This document shows, one piece after another, positions 7,536 to 15,840 of a stretch of 31,484 nt of DNA (position 1 is its first letter; each line of letters opens with the position of its first letter). The position numbers and the translations under genes were made by a program. Source of the DNA: Phosphoribacter sp044220725 (GTDB taxonomy: Bacteria; Actinomycetota; Actinomycetes; Actinomycetales; Dermatophilaceae); assembly GCA_044220725.1 (NCBI GenBank), contig JBGAQN010000074.1, forward strand, positions 1 to 31,484. Reading direction: 5' to 3'. The notes under the pieces are model-generated. The model had not been told where the DNA came from. It did not search any database and saw only the letters and a list, made by a program, of their open reading frames with translations.

Positions 7536-8861
7536 GTGTCGTCGTTCTGGGCCGAGCACGTGTGGCTTCCCTCGGGGCTGGCCCGCGGTGTGCGTCTGGT
7601 CGTCGACGACGGGCGTTTCGTCAGCGTCGAGCCCCGCGCCGCACGCCAGCCAGAGGACCTTCGGTTACGCGGAGTGGTCTTCCCCGGGTTGGCCAACGCC
7701 CACAGTCACGTCTTCCAGCGGGCCCTGCGTGGGCGGACCCAGTCTGATGGCGACAGCGGAATCGGTTGGCGCGCAAGGATGTACGCGCTGGCTGAGCGAC
7801 TCAACCCGGACCTCTACCTCGCGTTGGCCCGAGCCACGTTCGCCGAGATGGCCCTTGCCGGCTTCACCACGGTCGGCGAGTTCCACTACCTTCATCACGG
7901 TCCAGGCGGGCAGCCGTATGCCGACCCGAACGCCATGGGGGCGGCCTTGGCGCAGGCCGCCAGCGAGGTCGGGATCCGGCTCACTTTGCTGGACACGCTC
8001 TATTTGCGCGGCGGCCTCACCTCCGAGGGACACCTGCCACCCGCGGAGGTCCAGTTGCGCTTCAGCGACGGCAGCGTCGAGGCCTGGGCCAGCCGGATGG
8101 CGGCGATGGCGCAGAACGACATGCTCCGACGGGGGGCCGCGATCCACTCGGTCCGCGCCGTGCCCCGCGAGGAGGCGGCGTATGCCGTGCAGCTGGTCGG
8201 CGACCAGCCGCTGCACATGTACGTCTCCGAGCAACCCGCCGAGAACCTCGCCTGCCAGATGTACTACGGCGTCACCCCGACCGAGTTGCTCGCCGAGATG
8301 GGGGCGTTGGGCCCGGAGTTCACCGCCGTACATGCCACTCATCTCACCGAGCGGGACATCAGCCTGCTCGCCGACACCGAGTGTCAGGTCGTTGTCTGCC
8401 CGACGTCCGAGCAAGACCTCGCCGATGGGATCCCACCGGTCCGGCGGCTGCTGGACGCCGGTGTCCCGGTCGGTGTCGGCACCGATCAGCACGCCTTCAT
8501 CGACCCCTTTGTCGAGCTGCGCGAGGTCGAGATGCATGAGCGGCTGGCCAGTGGCGAACGTGGCCGCGTGACGGCGGCCCAGTTGATCCGCTGCGGCTCG
8601 GTGCACGGCTATCAGAGCCTCGGCTGGTATGACGGGGGTGCGATCGCTCCTGGGCTGCTGGCCGATTTCATCACCGTCGACCTCGAGTCGACCCGGACGT
8701 CGGGCAGCAAGGCGGCCGAGGTGCTCTACACGGCAAGTGCCACCGACGTGCTCACCGTCGTCGTCGGCGGGAAGCTCGTTGTCGAGGACGGGCGGCATGC
8801 TTTTGGGCCCATTGCGCCGCTGTTGCGGGAGGCGTTGGCCCTCATCCGCGACGCGCCCTGA
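7536..8861 (+). CDS. hutF: Formimidoylglutamate deiminase, 441 aa
   Basis: Amidohydrolase of histidine degradation that converts N-formimino-L-glutamate to N-formylglutamate and ammonia (the five-step HutF/HutG route). The HxH metal motif is in NAHSHVFQRALRG (His56, His58). Further metal or catalytic residues are His266 and His269 in VHATHL and Asp317 in GTDQHAFIDPF, and ELREVEMHERL follows; this set is characteristic of HutF. The GTG start is fixed by AAGGAG six bases upstream and by where homologues begin; the frame is open earlier but without similarity. Other hut genes are not in this window, so the gene stands alone here. Length is normal. Confidence 0.88.
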   Translation: MSSFWAEHVWLPSGLARGVRLVVDDGRFVSVEPRAARQPEDLRLRGVVFPGLANAHSHVFQRALRGRTQSDGDSGIGWRARMYALAERLNPDLYLALARATFAEMALAGFTTVGEFHYLHHGPGGQPYADPNAMGAALAQAASEVGIRLTLLDTLYLRGGLTSEGHLPPAEVQLRFSDGSVEAWASRMAAMAQNDMLRRGAAIHSVRAVPREEAAYAVQLVGDQPLHMYVSEQPAENLACQMYYGVTPTELLAEMGALGPEFTAVHATHLTERDISLLADTECQVVVCPTSEQDLADGIPPVRRLLDAGVPVGVGTDQHAFIDPFVELREVEMHERLASGERGRVTAAQLIRCGSVHGYQSLGWYDGGAIAPGLLADFITVDLESTRTSGSKAAEVLYTASATDVLTVVVGGKLVVEDGRHAFGPIAPLLREALALIRDAP

Positions 8862-8876
8862 TCGCAGCGCGGCCGG

Positions 8877-9170
8877 TCAGGCGGTTTCGGGCTCTTCGCG
8901 CCGCATCGAGGCGGGGAGGTGACCGGCGGATTTCGCGTAGTACTGGGCGGCCTTGCGGGTGGCCATCACCCGGGCCGCACTGACGGCCAGACCGGTGAGC
9001 GCAGCGAAGACCAGTGCCTCCTTGCCGCTCGTGTCTTCGATGTGGGTCGGGTCGGTGGGGGCGGGTTTGCCCAGAGCGATCTGCCAGCCCGTGCCGATGA
9101 GCTTCTCGGCCACAGTGGCCGCGAGCACCGCCGAACCGGTGCCGAGCACCTTCCACACCAGCGGTCCCAT
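8877..9170 (-). CDS. DUF4235 small membrane protein, 97 aa
   Basis: Short protein with two hydrophobic segments (about residues 5-24 and 51-70). It shows the DUF4235 pattern: WKVLGTGSAVLAA at the start, a central GKPAPTDP, and VMATRKAAQYYAK after the second helix. The family is common in actinobacteria and has no known function. The ATG follows AGGAGG. Its stop lies 15 bases from the convergent hutF stop. An integral inner-membrane location is inferred. Confidence 0.88.
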   Translation of the reverse strand: MGPLVWKVLGTGSAVLAATVAEKLIGTGWQIALGKPAPTDPTHIEDTSGKEALVFAALTGLAVSAARVMATRKAAQYYAKSAGHLPASMRREEPETA

Positions 9171-9288
9171 CCCGCACCTCCTGCTCCAGCATCATCGCGC
9201 GGCACCCGCCGACGTCCCACCCCGACGCCAGGGCCCGAGGTGCTTGAGTCCGACTCTGGCACGGACTCGGGGTAAAGTCATCATCGCC

Positions 9289-9374
9289 ACGACAGGGGAG
9301 CGCCCCAGCGCTGAGAGTGCGGTTCGCCGCAGACCCTCGAACCTGCTCCGGTTAGCACCGGCGAAGGGAGTCGA
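9289..9374 (+). ncRNA. TPP riboswitch (THI element)
   Basis: Thiamine pyrophosphate aptamer. The conserved parts appear in order: CAGGGGAGC, GCTGAGAG (9310-9317), GACCCTCGAACCTG, a CCGG/CCGG stem with TTAGCA, and the 3' box GCGAAGGGAG. A short P1 forms between CGAC near 9290 and GTCG near 9370. It sits directly ahead of thiB, as expected for TPP control of a thiamine uptake operon. High TPP should lower expression. Confidence 0.93.
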
Positions 9375-9381
9375 GTCTCGC

Positions 9382-9424
9382 CCGTCGACCTTCGATGGGT
9401 CGACGGCCCCTCCTGACCAGGAGG
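9382..9424 (+). promoter_or_regulatory. Riboswitch expression platform hiding the thiB ribosome site
   Basis: Two hairpins follow the aptamer. CCGTCGACC (9382-9390) pairs with GGTCGACGG (9398-9406). CCTCCT (9409-9414) pairs with AGGAGG (9419-9424), which is the thiB ribosome-binding site, ten bases before the ATG. Sequestering AGGAGG implies translational control. The T-rich ATCTTTTC just after the second hairpin also leaves transcription termination possible. Confidence 0.7.
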
Positions 9425-9434
9425 ATCTTTTCGT

Positions 9435-10619
9435 ATGCCGTCCACTGACCACCGCCCGCGAACGTCCGCTCGCCGCAGGGCCACACCTTTCGCCGCGGCA
9501 GTCGTCGCGACTGCCATCGGCGCCGCGCTCAGCGCCTGCTCCTTGGCTTCCACGCCATCGTCCGGTTCAGCTGCCCAACCCTCGGGCGGCACGTCCGCTC
9601 CTTCGGTCACGGCCACTGCGGGCGGCATGCCGGCCACGGCAGCCGCTCCTCGCTGTGGCGCGGTGACCGAGGTGCTTCTTGCCACCCACGACTCGTTCGC
9701 GCTGCCCGACGAGGTGGTTGCAGCGTTCACGAAGGCCACCGGTTGCACCCTCAAGATCCTCAAGAGCGGCGACGCTGGTGCGCTGACCAACAAGCTCGTC
9801 CTCACCAAGGCGTCGCCGATCGCCGACGCCGTCTTCGGGATCGACAACACCTTTGCCGGCCGAGCGGTGACCGAGGGCGTGCTCGCCGATGATGCTCCGA
9901 CCTTGCCCCAGGGCGCGGCTTCCCACGTCTTGACTGGTCCAGGCGCGAGCAAGCTGACTCCTGTCGACTTTGGCGATGTCTGCGTCAACGTCGACCTCGC
10001 CTGGTTCGCGGCCAAGGGCATGCCGGTGCCAGCGACGCTGGATGACCTCACTCAACCGGCCTACCGGGGCCTGTTCGTAACGCCGGGAGCGACGACCTCC
10101 AGTCCGGGCCTGGCCTTCCTGCTCGCCACGATCGGCGCGAAGGGCGACGCCTGGCCGGACTACTGGCGCGCGCTGTTGGCCAACGGCACGAAGCTCACCG
10201 CCGGATGGACCGACGCCTACTCGGTCGACTTCAGTGCCGGCGAGGGCAAGGGTGCCCGTCCCATCGTGCTCTCCTACGCGTCGTCGCCCCCGTTCACCAT
10301 CCCCAAGGGGGCCAAGGAGCCGACGACGAAGGCGCTGTTGGACACGTGCTTTCGGCAGGTGGAGTATGCCGGTGTGCTCGCCGGAGCGCGCAATCCCGAT
10401 GGCGCCAGGGCGTTGGTGCGGTTCCTGCTGACGCCCACGGTCCAAGCAGCGATCCCCGACCAGATGTATATGTTCCCCGTCGACAGCACGACGGTGCTGC
10501 CAGTTGACTGGGCGGCCTGGGCCAAGGTGGCCGAGAAGCCGTTCACCGTCTCCCCCGATCAGATTGCTGCGCAACGGGATTCCTGGTTGCGACAGTGGTC
10601 CGAGGTCACTGCCAAGTGA
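9435..10619 (+). CDS. thiB: Thiamine ABC transporter substrate-binding lipoprotein, 394 aa
   Basis: Extracytoplasmic thiamine/TPP-binding protein. The N-terminus has basic residues, a hydrophobic stretch and a lipobox LSAC ending in Cys35, so it is a membrane-anchored lipoprotein. After a Ser/Pro/Gly-rich linker, the ThiB-type body begins with VTEVLLATHDSFALPDEVV, followed by TGCTLKILKSGDAGAL and ADAVFGIDNTF, which are family landmarks. The ATG lies inside a GTATGCCG octamer and follows an AGGAGG site under riboswitch control. The stop overlaps the thiP GTG by four bases. Residues and length look intact. Confidence 0.9.
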   Translation: MPSTDHRPRTSARRRATPFAAAVVATAIGAALSACSLASTPSSGSAAQPSGGTSAPSVTATAGGMPATAAAPRCGAVTEVLLATHDSFALPDEVVAAFTKATGCTLKILKSGDAGALTNKLVLTKASPIADAVFGIDNTFAGRAVTEGVLADDAPTLPQGAASHVLTGPGASKLTPVDFGDVCVNVDLAWFAAKGMPVPATLDDLTQPAYRGLFVTPGATTSSPGLAFLLATIGAKGDAWPDYWRALLANGTKLTAGWTDAYSVDFSAGEGKGARPIVLSYASSPPFTIPKGAKEPTTKALLDTCFRQVEYAGVLAGARNPDGARALVRFLLTPTVQAAIPDQMYMFPVDSTTVLPVDWAAWAKVAEKPFTVSPDQIAAQRDSWLRQWSEVTAK

Positions 10620-12087
10620 CCCGGGACCGAGCAGGGAGGATCGCCGCGACCTCCGCCGCGGCGATCCTCCCGCTCGGTTTTCTCCTCGTCTTCTTCGGTG
10701 TGCCGGTCACCGGCATGCTCGTCCGCGGCGTCGCCCCCGATGGGGTTGTGGACCTCGATGGTTTTGCGGAGGTGCTCGGGCGGGCTCGGACCGCGCGGAT
10801 CGTCGGGTTCACCCTGGCCATGTCGACGGCCGCGACAGTCATCTCGGTCGTGGTCGGGCTCCCGGTGGCCCACGCCCTCTACCGCCTGGCCGTGCCGGGT
10901 CGCCGCGTGTTGCGGGCGATCGTCGTCATGCCGTTCGTCCTGCCGACCGTCGTTGTCGGGGTGATGTTCCGCTCCCTGTTGGCCGAGACCGGACCGTTGG
11001 GTGCCCTCGGCCTCGACGGGCACTGGGGCGGCATCCTCGCCGCCTTTGTCTTCTTTAACCTCGCCGTCGTCGTGCGCACGGTCGGCGGTGCCTGGGAAGG
11101 CCTGGACCGCCGCCCCGAGGAGGCGGCCGCCGCGTTGGGCGCCAGCCCCGCGGTCGTGTTCCGCACCGTCACCCTGCCGGCGTTGCTCCCGTCCGTGGTG
11201 TCGGCCGCCTCGGTCGTCTTCCTCTTTTGCGCGACGGGCTTCGGGGTCGTGCTCACCATGGGCGCCCTGCAGTACGGCACCGTCGAGACCGAGATCTACT
11301 TCCTCACCACAGCACTGTTGGACCTGCGTGGTGCTGCGGTGTTGTCCATCGTTCAACTGGTCGCGGTGGCCGTTCTGCTGCTGCTGGCCGACCGGACCCG
11401 GGCCCACGATTCGGCGGCCCGGCGCGTTGTCGGCGCTGCGCCCCCACCGACTCGGCTGACGGCATCCGGGCTGGGGTCGGTCGTCGTCACCGTGGTGGCC
11501 GTCGGCTTCCTGGCCACCCCGATCATCGCGCTGATCCTCAGATCGCTTCGGCGGCAAGGGGAGTGGACGCTGGCGAACTACGCCGCGCTGGGTCAGGTGG
11601 GCGGGCTTGACGGGCGCAGTGCTCTGTCGGTCACCGTGTGGGAGGCGCTGGCCACCTCCTGGCGCGTTGCGGTGGACGCGACAATCCTCGCGGTGCTCCT
11701 CGGGGTGCTCGTCGCGACGGTCATCTCCCGCCCATCCCGCTCGGGCCGCGCCGTCCGGTGGCGACGGGTGTTCGACGGGGTGGTCATGCTCCCGTTGGGG
11801 GTTTCGGCAGTCACTGTCGGCTTCGGCTTCCTTGTCACCCTCGACCGTCCGCCCCTTGGGCGGTCGGGTTGGCACTGGCGGTGTCACTGGGGGAGTTCGG
11901 CGCCACCAGCTTCTTGGCGCGGCCGGATCAGCCCACCCTGCCGGTCGTCATCTATCAGCTCATCGGTCGGCCTGGACCCGACAATCTGGGGATGGCGCTG
12001 GCCGCGTCGGTCGTCCTGACAGTCCTCACCGTCACCGTCATGGGTCTGGTGGAACGGTTGCGTGTGTCGTCGGTGGGTGCCTTCTGA
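10616..12087 (+). pseudogene. thiP: thiP, thiamine ABC permease: frameshifted and internally deleted
   Basis: The permease should be a double-domain protein. The first half is intact, with an EAA-type loop (EEAAAALGASPAVVFRTVTL) and about six helices. The second half begins normally and runs to GFGFLVTLDRPP near 11850. Its homologous continuation (LALAVSLGEFGATSFLARPD to LRVSSVGAF, stop 12085-12087) is in the next reading frame. In the ThiP proteins I know, about 65-70 residues lie between these points, including the second EAA loop that contacts ThiQ; here there are almost none. So about 200 bases plus a frame are lost. The junction sits on a palindrome, CCGCCC-CTT-GGGCGG. The GTG start overlaps the thiB stop (GTGA), and the end overlaps the thiQ start (TGATG). 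A non-functional permease is likely. Confidence 0.75.
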
Positions 12088-13082
12088 TGCTGTCGGTCGA
12101 GGAGGTCGGTGTGGCTTTCGGCCCGACGGTGGCGGTCGACCGCGTCAGCCTCGCCGTGCCGGCCGGCTCCGTCACCGCCGTCCTCGGTCCTTCCGGGTGC
12201 GGCAAGTCCACCTTGTTGCGTGCAGTCGCGGGGCTGGAGCCGCTGCGCTCAGGAGTCGTGCGCTTCGACGGTGCCGACCTGGCCGGTGTCCCGACCCACC
12301 GCCGCGGCTTCGCGATGATGTTCCAGGACGGGCAGCTCTTCGCACACCTCGACGTCGCCAGAAACGTCGGATACGCGTTGGCGCGCAAGGGAATCCGGGC
12401 ACCGCGCGCCCGCGCCGAGGTCGACCGCCTCCTCGGTTTGGTCGGCCTGCAGGGGTATGCCGCGCGTCGCCCGGGCACGCTTAGCGGAGGTGAGGCGCAG
12501 CGGGTGGCCCTGGCTCGAGCATTGGCCGGACGGCCCCGGCTGCTGCTCCTGGATGAGCCACTCTCGGCGCTGGACCGATCGTTGCGCGAGCGCCTCGCGG
12601 TCGATCTGCGCCGAGTCCTCGTCGAGACGGCCACGACTGCGCTATTGGTCACCCACGACCACGACGAAGCGTTCACGGTCGCCGACCGAACCGCCGTCAT
12701 GCGGGCTGGCCGGCTGGTCCAGGAGGGCCTGACGCCGCAGGTCTGGGCCCATCCGGCCGATGCCGACACAGCCCGGTTCCTCGGCTTCGACACCGTGCTC
12801 AGCGGGTCTGCTGCGGAGCTCGTCGGGGCGAGTTCGTCCGCAGGTCTGCAGCTGGCGCTGCGTCGTGGCGCTCTGCGGATCGACCCGGCGGGTCCCCTGA
12901 GCGGCATCGTCCGCTCGGCTCAGCGGGCCCGCGAGGGCGTGAATGTCCTCGTCGAACTCGACGGCCTGCCCGCCGGCCCTGCGCTGCCAGCAGTGGCTCG
13001 GCCCACGCTCAGCGTGGTGCAAGGCCAGCGGGTTCGGGTCAGCGTCGACGCCGATCACCTCGTCCGCGTCGGCTCCGACTGA
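12087..13082 (+). CDS. thiQ: Thiamine ABC transporter ATP-binding protein, 331 aa
   Basis: Cytoplasmic ATPase of the thiamine importer. Walker A GPSGCGKS (34-41), Q-loop Gln80, signature LSGGE (132-136), Walker B LLLLDE (152-157) and switch His190 are all present, followed by HDEAF as in CUT1/ThiQ-like ATPases. A C-terminal extension of about 100 residues (about 230-331) resembles a TOBE-like regulatory domain, absent from the short E. coli ThiQ. The start ATG overlaps the thiP stop. With thiP broken, its partner may be missing, or it may serve another permease. The gene's last 24 bases and two more are repeated downstream. Confidence 0.85.
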   Translation: MLSVEEVGVAFGPTVAVDRVSLAVPAGSVTAVLGPSGCGKSTLLRAVAGLEPLRSGVVRFDGADLAGVPTHRRGFAMMFQDGQLFAHLDVARNVGYALARKGIRAPRARAEVDRLLGLVGLQGYAARRPGTLSGGEAQRVALARALAGRPRLLLLDEPLSALDRSLRERLAVDLRRVLVETATTALLVTHDHDEAFTVADRTAVMRAGRLVQEGLTPQVWAHPADADTARFLGFDTVLSGSAAELVGASSSAGLQLALRRGALRIDPAGPLSGIVRSAQRAREGVNVLVELDGLPAGPALPAVARPTLSVVQGQRVRVSVDADHLVRVGSD

Positions 13083-13123
13083 CCCTCGTCCGCGTCGGCT
13101 CCGACTGACCCTCGTCCGCGTCG
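13059..13123 (+). repeat. 26-base tandem repeat of the thiQ 3' end
   Basis: The unit starts with CTCGTCCGCGTCGG at 13059, 13085 and 13111 (exact 26-base period, about 2.5 copies). The first copy contains the last codons and stop of thiQ (TGA 13080-13082). The second copy is identical, including the TGA. The third is cut off after 13 bases. Confidence 0.92.
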
Positions 13124-13126
13124 CAA

Positions 13127-13168
13127 ACTCGGTGCCTCTGACTCGGCGCCTCAGACTCGGGCAAACCG
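13127..13168 (-). repeat. 14-base tandem repeat of the DUF1206 gene 3' end
   Basis: ACTCGGTGCCTCTG (13127), ACTCGGCGCCTCAG (13141) and ACTCGGGCAAACCG (13155) form a 14-base ladder. The last copy and part of the middle one are the end of the minus-strand DUF1206 gene, whose stop lies at 13151-13153. The outer copies are diverged. Confidence 0.7.
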
Positions 13169-13960
13169 TGCGCGGGCGAACGAGTAGCTTCCGTATGCCG
13201 CGAAACCCACGGCGATGACGAGCAGTGGCAGGCTCCCGCCGGGCAGCTCCATCAGGGAGCGCATGGCGCCGTCCAGACCGGTCGCCCGCTCTGGCGTTCC
13301 GTTGCCGGCCGCGACGAGGAACAGCACAGCCACGAAGCCCAGAGCGACCCCCTTGGCGACATACCCAGCCCGGCCCGACCACACGGCCCAGGAGCCCGGG
13401 TGCTCGCGCAGGTCGCGGAGAAACCGATCGGTCCAGCCCTTGACGACGTGGTAGCCGGCGATAGCAAGCACGCCCAGCCCAAGGACCCCGACGAGAAGGC
13501 GACCGAGCGGTGCCGCGAGCAGGCGTGCCGTGACGTCGACGGTCTGCTCGGAGGCATCGCGTCCGGCCCCACGCAGGAAGCCCAGCGCGCTCCAGCCGAC
13601 CGCGGCATACACGAGCGTCTTGCCGAGCGCCTTGAGTCTGACGCTCCGTCGGCGGCGCACGAGCGCCTCGGTCAGTTGCCACACCCCCAACAGGGCGAAG
13701 CCGGCGACCGCGAGCCAGAGCGTGAGGGTCCCCACTGCCGAGCCGGTGAGGGTGGCCAACGCCCCGGACTGGTCGGCCTTTGCCGCGCGCACGCCGAGGG
13801 CCACCTGAACCGCTAACCAGCCGATGAGCAGGTGCAGGAGGCCGTTGACGGCATACCCGAGGCGGGCGCCGTTCTCCACGATCGGGTGGTCGCCGACCTC
13901 GCGAACAGCGTCGGTGACGTCCGCGCGGGCGTCCCTGTCGGGAGGGTCAGGCGTGGGCAT
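13151..13960 (-). CDS. DUF1206 membrane protein, 269 aa
   Basis: Integral membrane protein of the DUF1206 family. Three successive units of about 70-80 residues each hold two hydrophobic helices, giving six helices between about residues 35 and 260. Repeated patterns include ARLGYAVNGLLHLLIGWLA near the start and GRAGYVAKGVALGFVAVLF in the third unit, with GYHVVKGW between, as in the family. The first 30 residues are polar and rich in Asp and Arg. Function is unknown. The gene precedes nothing obvious but lies 6 bases past the PAP2 stop on the same strand, so the two are likely co-transcribed. Its 3' end is repeated downstream. Confidence 0.9.
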   Translation of the reverse strand: MPTPDPPDRDARADVTDAVREVGDHPIVENGARLGYAVNGLLHLLIGWLAVQVALGVRAAKADQSGALATLTGSAVGTLTLWLAVAGFALLGVWQLTEALVRRRRSVRLKALGKTLVYAAVGWSALGFLRGAGRDASEQTVDVTARLLAAPLGRLLVGVLGLGVLAIAGYHVVKGWTDRFLRDLREHPGSWAVWSGRAGYVAKGVALGFVAVLFLVAAGNGTPERATGLDGAMRSLMELPGGSLPLLVIAVGFAAYGSYSFARARFARV

Positions 13961-13966
13961 GACGAC

Positions 13967-14665
13967 TCAGCCCTGATCGTTGGTGCGACGGCGCAAGAAA
14001 TGCCAAGCGAGCCAGACGCAGATGATGCCGTTGACGAGGCCGACAATGACATCGGTGACGTGGTGCATCCCGCGGTAGACGCGGGCGTACATCATGGCCA
14101 GCGGGATGGCGGCACAGGCGATAGTGGCCAGCCAACGCGCTACGGGATGAGTGAGGCGCTGGGCCATGACCAACAGGGTGATGTAGAGGGTCGTCGGAGC
14201 GCCGACGTGCCCGCTGGGATAACTTGACGTGGGTGGCGCAGGGTCATCGAGCCGTTCGACGTCGGGGCGCGGGCGGGCGACAACGGCATTGGCCACCACC
14301 ATGAACAGGGCCTGCATCGACAGCGCCAGCGGGGCGATCACCGCGACCCACCACTGTTTGGTCCGCCACCAGATGAGCAAGGCCGCCACCACGGTCGCGC
14401 CGATGACGACCTCAGTGTTGCCGATCAGCGAGACCCAGTGCCAAAGCTCGGACTGGCCTGGAGTGCGAGCGGCCTCGATTGACTTGTTGACCGAGTCCTC
14501 GCCGTCGGTGAAGGCTCGCAGTGGCCCCATGAGCACCAAGCCGCCGGCGATCATCAGGACACACCAGGCCAGGCCAGGCAGCCAGGCTCGCTTGAGCATG
14601 TCGCCCACTGCTCCAGCGACGCCGGGGTTGGTCGTATCCCGTTGGTATCGGTCGGGTTTGCCCAC
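13967..14665 (-). CDS. PAP2-family phosphatase (lipid phosphate phosphatase), 232 aa
   Basis: Membrane phosphatase of the phosphatidic acid phosphatase type 2 superfamily. It has about six helices and the three-part active site: VARPRPD, then SYPSGH, then RVYRGMHHVTDVIVG, which supply the Arg, the two catalytic His and the Asp. The GTG start is chosen because GAAGGAG lies seven bases upstream; the frame runs 20 codons further but without a ribosome site. The active site would face outward. Likely substrates are lipid phosphates or undecaprenyl diphosphate. The neighbouring lipid kinase on the other strand may act on related lipids, which is inference. Confidence 0.88.
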   Translation of the reverse strand: MGKPDRYQRDTTNPGVAGAVGDMLKRAWLPGLAWCVLMIAGGLVLMGPLRAFTDGEDSVNKSIEAARTPGQSELWHWVSLIGNTEVVIGATVVAALLIWWRTKQWWVAVIAPLALSMQALFMVVANAVVARPRPDVERLDDPAPPTSSYPSGHVGAPTTLYITLLVMAQRLTHPVARWLATIACAAIPLAMMYARVYRGMHHVTDVIVGLVNGIICVWLAWHFLRRRTNDQG

Positions 14666-14893
14666 CGTCGCTCCTTCGTCGCTGCTCGCTCGGGTCGTTG
14701 CCGTGCACTCGTCGTGTGAGCGCACGCTGCGGTCGTGGCTACAGCGGGAGGGTAGTGCCCGTCACCTCGGTCGGGGTCGATCAGCAACTATGTGCCGTGA
14801 GACCACGCCAGTTTGGGCTGGTTTGTCATATCTGCGCCAGGATCTTGGCGTTCAGCGCATCGACGTGGTTGAGGTCCTCGCTACTGTTCGCGC

Positions 14894-15814
14894 ATGAGCG
14901 AGCATTCGTCTCCCCCCGTCGGGCGGCTGGCCGTCGTTGTCAATCCGACCAAATTCGACGACCTCACCGAGGTCAAGGCCACCGTCGCCGCTGGGTGCGA
15001 GCGCAATGGGTGGCCCGACGCCCGCTGGTATGAGACCACGGCGGAGGACCCGGGAGCCGGTCCGGCCGGCCAAGCCATCCAGGACGGGGCAACGGTGGTG
15101 TGCCCGCTGGGAGGCGACGGGACGGTGCGCTCGGTCGCGTGCGCCCTCGTCGGCACGGACGTGGTTCTCGGGCTGTTGCCCGGTGGCACCGGGAACCTTT
15201 TGGCCCGCAACCTCGACCTGCCCGTCGACGATCTTGCCGTGGCCCTCGATGTCGTGCTCACCGGTCAGGATCGGGTCATTGACGTCGGAACGATGCGGTG
15301 CGACGACGACGCCGAGGACATCTTTCTGGTCATGTGTGGCATCGGGTTGGACGCCGACACCATGGCCAACGCCAATGAGAAGGTGAAGGGCTTGCTGGGG
15401 TGGCCGGCATACCTGCTGTCCGGTGCCCGCGCGGCCATCCGCAGCGGCTTCACGGTCCGGGTCACCGCAGGGGAGGGCAAGCCGATCCGCCAACACGCGC
15501 GAGCTGTCATCGTCGGCAACTGCGGCACCCTCACCGGCGGGGTCGACCTCATGCCCGATGCCAGAGTGGACGACGGTTTGCTCGACACGGTCGTCCTGTC
15601 GCCGCAGGGGGTCGTCGGCTGGAGTGCGGTCGCGGTCGAACTGGTGACGCGAAACCGTAAGGGGCACAAGCGGTTGCAGCGGCGCACTTCGGAGCGAGTC
15701 GAGATCGTCGCTTTCGAACCGACCGAGGCTGAACTCGACGGCGACGCCATCGGGCCCCGCACTCGGATCGTCTGTGGCATCAAGAAGTCCGCGCTGACCG
15801 TCCGGGTGGCCTGA
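14894..15814 (+). CDS. Diacylglycerol kinase family lipid kinase, 306 aa
   Basis: Cytoplasmic lipid kinase of the DAGK catalytic/NAD-kinase-like fold (DgkB/YegS type). The nucleotide site GGDGT is at 73-77 and GGTGN at 97-101. A C-terminal beta-rich part contains GTLTGGVDLMPDA and ELDGDAIGP, normal for the family. VVNPTKFDDL replaces the common NPxSG start. The intergenic space to the divergent PAP2 gene (14666-14893) holds no feature I can identify, and the ribosome site is weak. The substrate could be diacylglycerol, or in actinobacteria a precursor of glycolipids. Confidence 0.88.
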   Translation: MSEHSSPPVGRLAVVVNPTKFDDLTEVKATVAAGCERNGWPDARWYETTAEDPGAGPAGQAIQDGATVVCPLGGDGTVRSVACALVGTDVVLGLLPGGTGNLLARNLDLPVDDLAVALDVVLTGQDRVIDVGTMRCDDDAEDIFLVMCGIGLDADTMANANEKVKGLLGWPAYLLSGARAAIRSGFTVRVTAGEGKPIRQHARAVIVGNCGTLTGGVDLMPDARVDDGLLDTVVLSPQGVVGWSAVAVELVTRNRKGHKRLQRRTSERVEIVAFEPTEAELDGDAIGPRTRIVCGIKKSALTVRVA

Positions 15815-15840
15815 CCCGGCAAACCGCGATGGTCGGTCCG

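Noticed and set aside
9241..9288. A sigma-70 promoter for the thiamine operon
   Set aside because: TTGAGT and TAAAGT are present but 22 bases apart, too far for a convincing promoter.
11840..11870. Programmed ribosomal frameshift in thiP
   Set aside because: No slippery heptamer is visible, and a large conserved segment is missing as well, so loss is simpler.
11638..12087. The frame after the thiP shift taken as a separate gene
   Set aside because: Its useful part is the C-terminal end of ThiP; the upstream part of this frame is a shadow of the first thiP frame and has no ribosome site.
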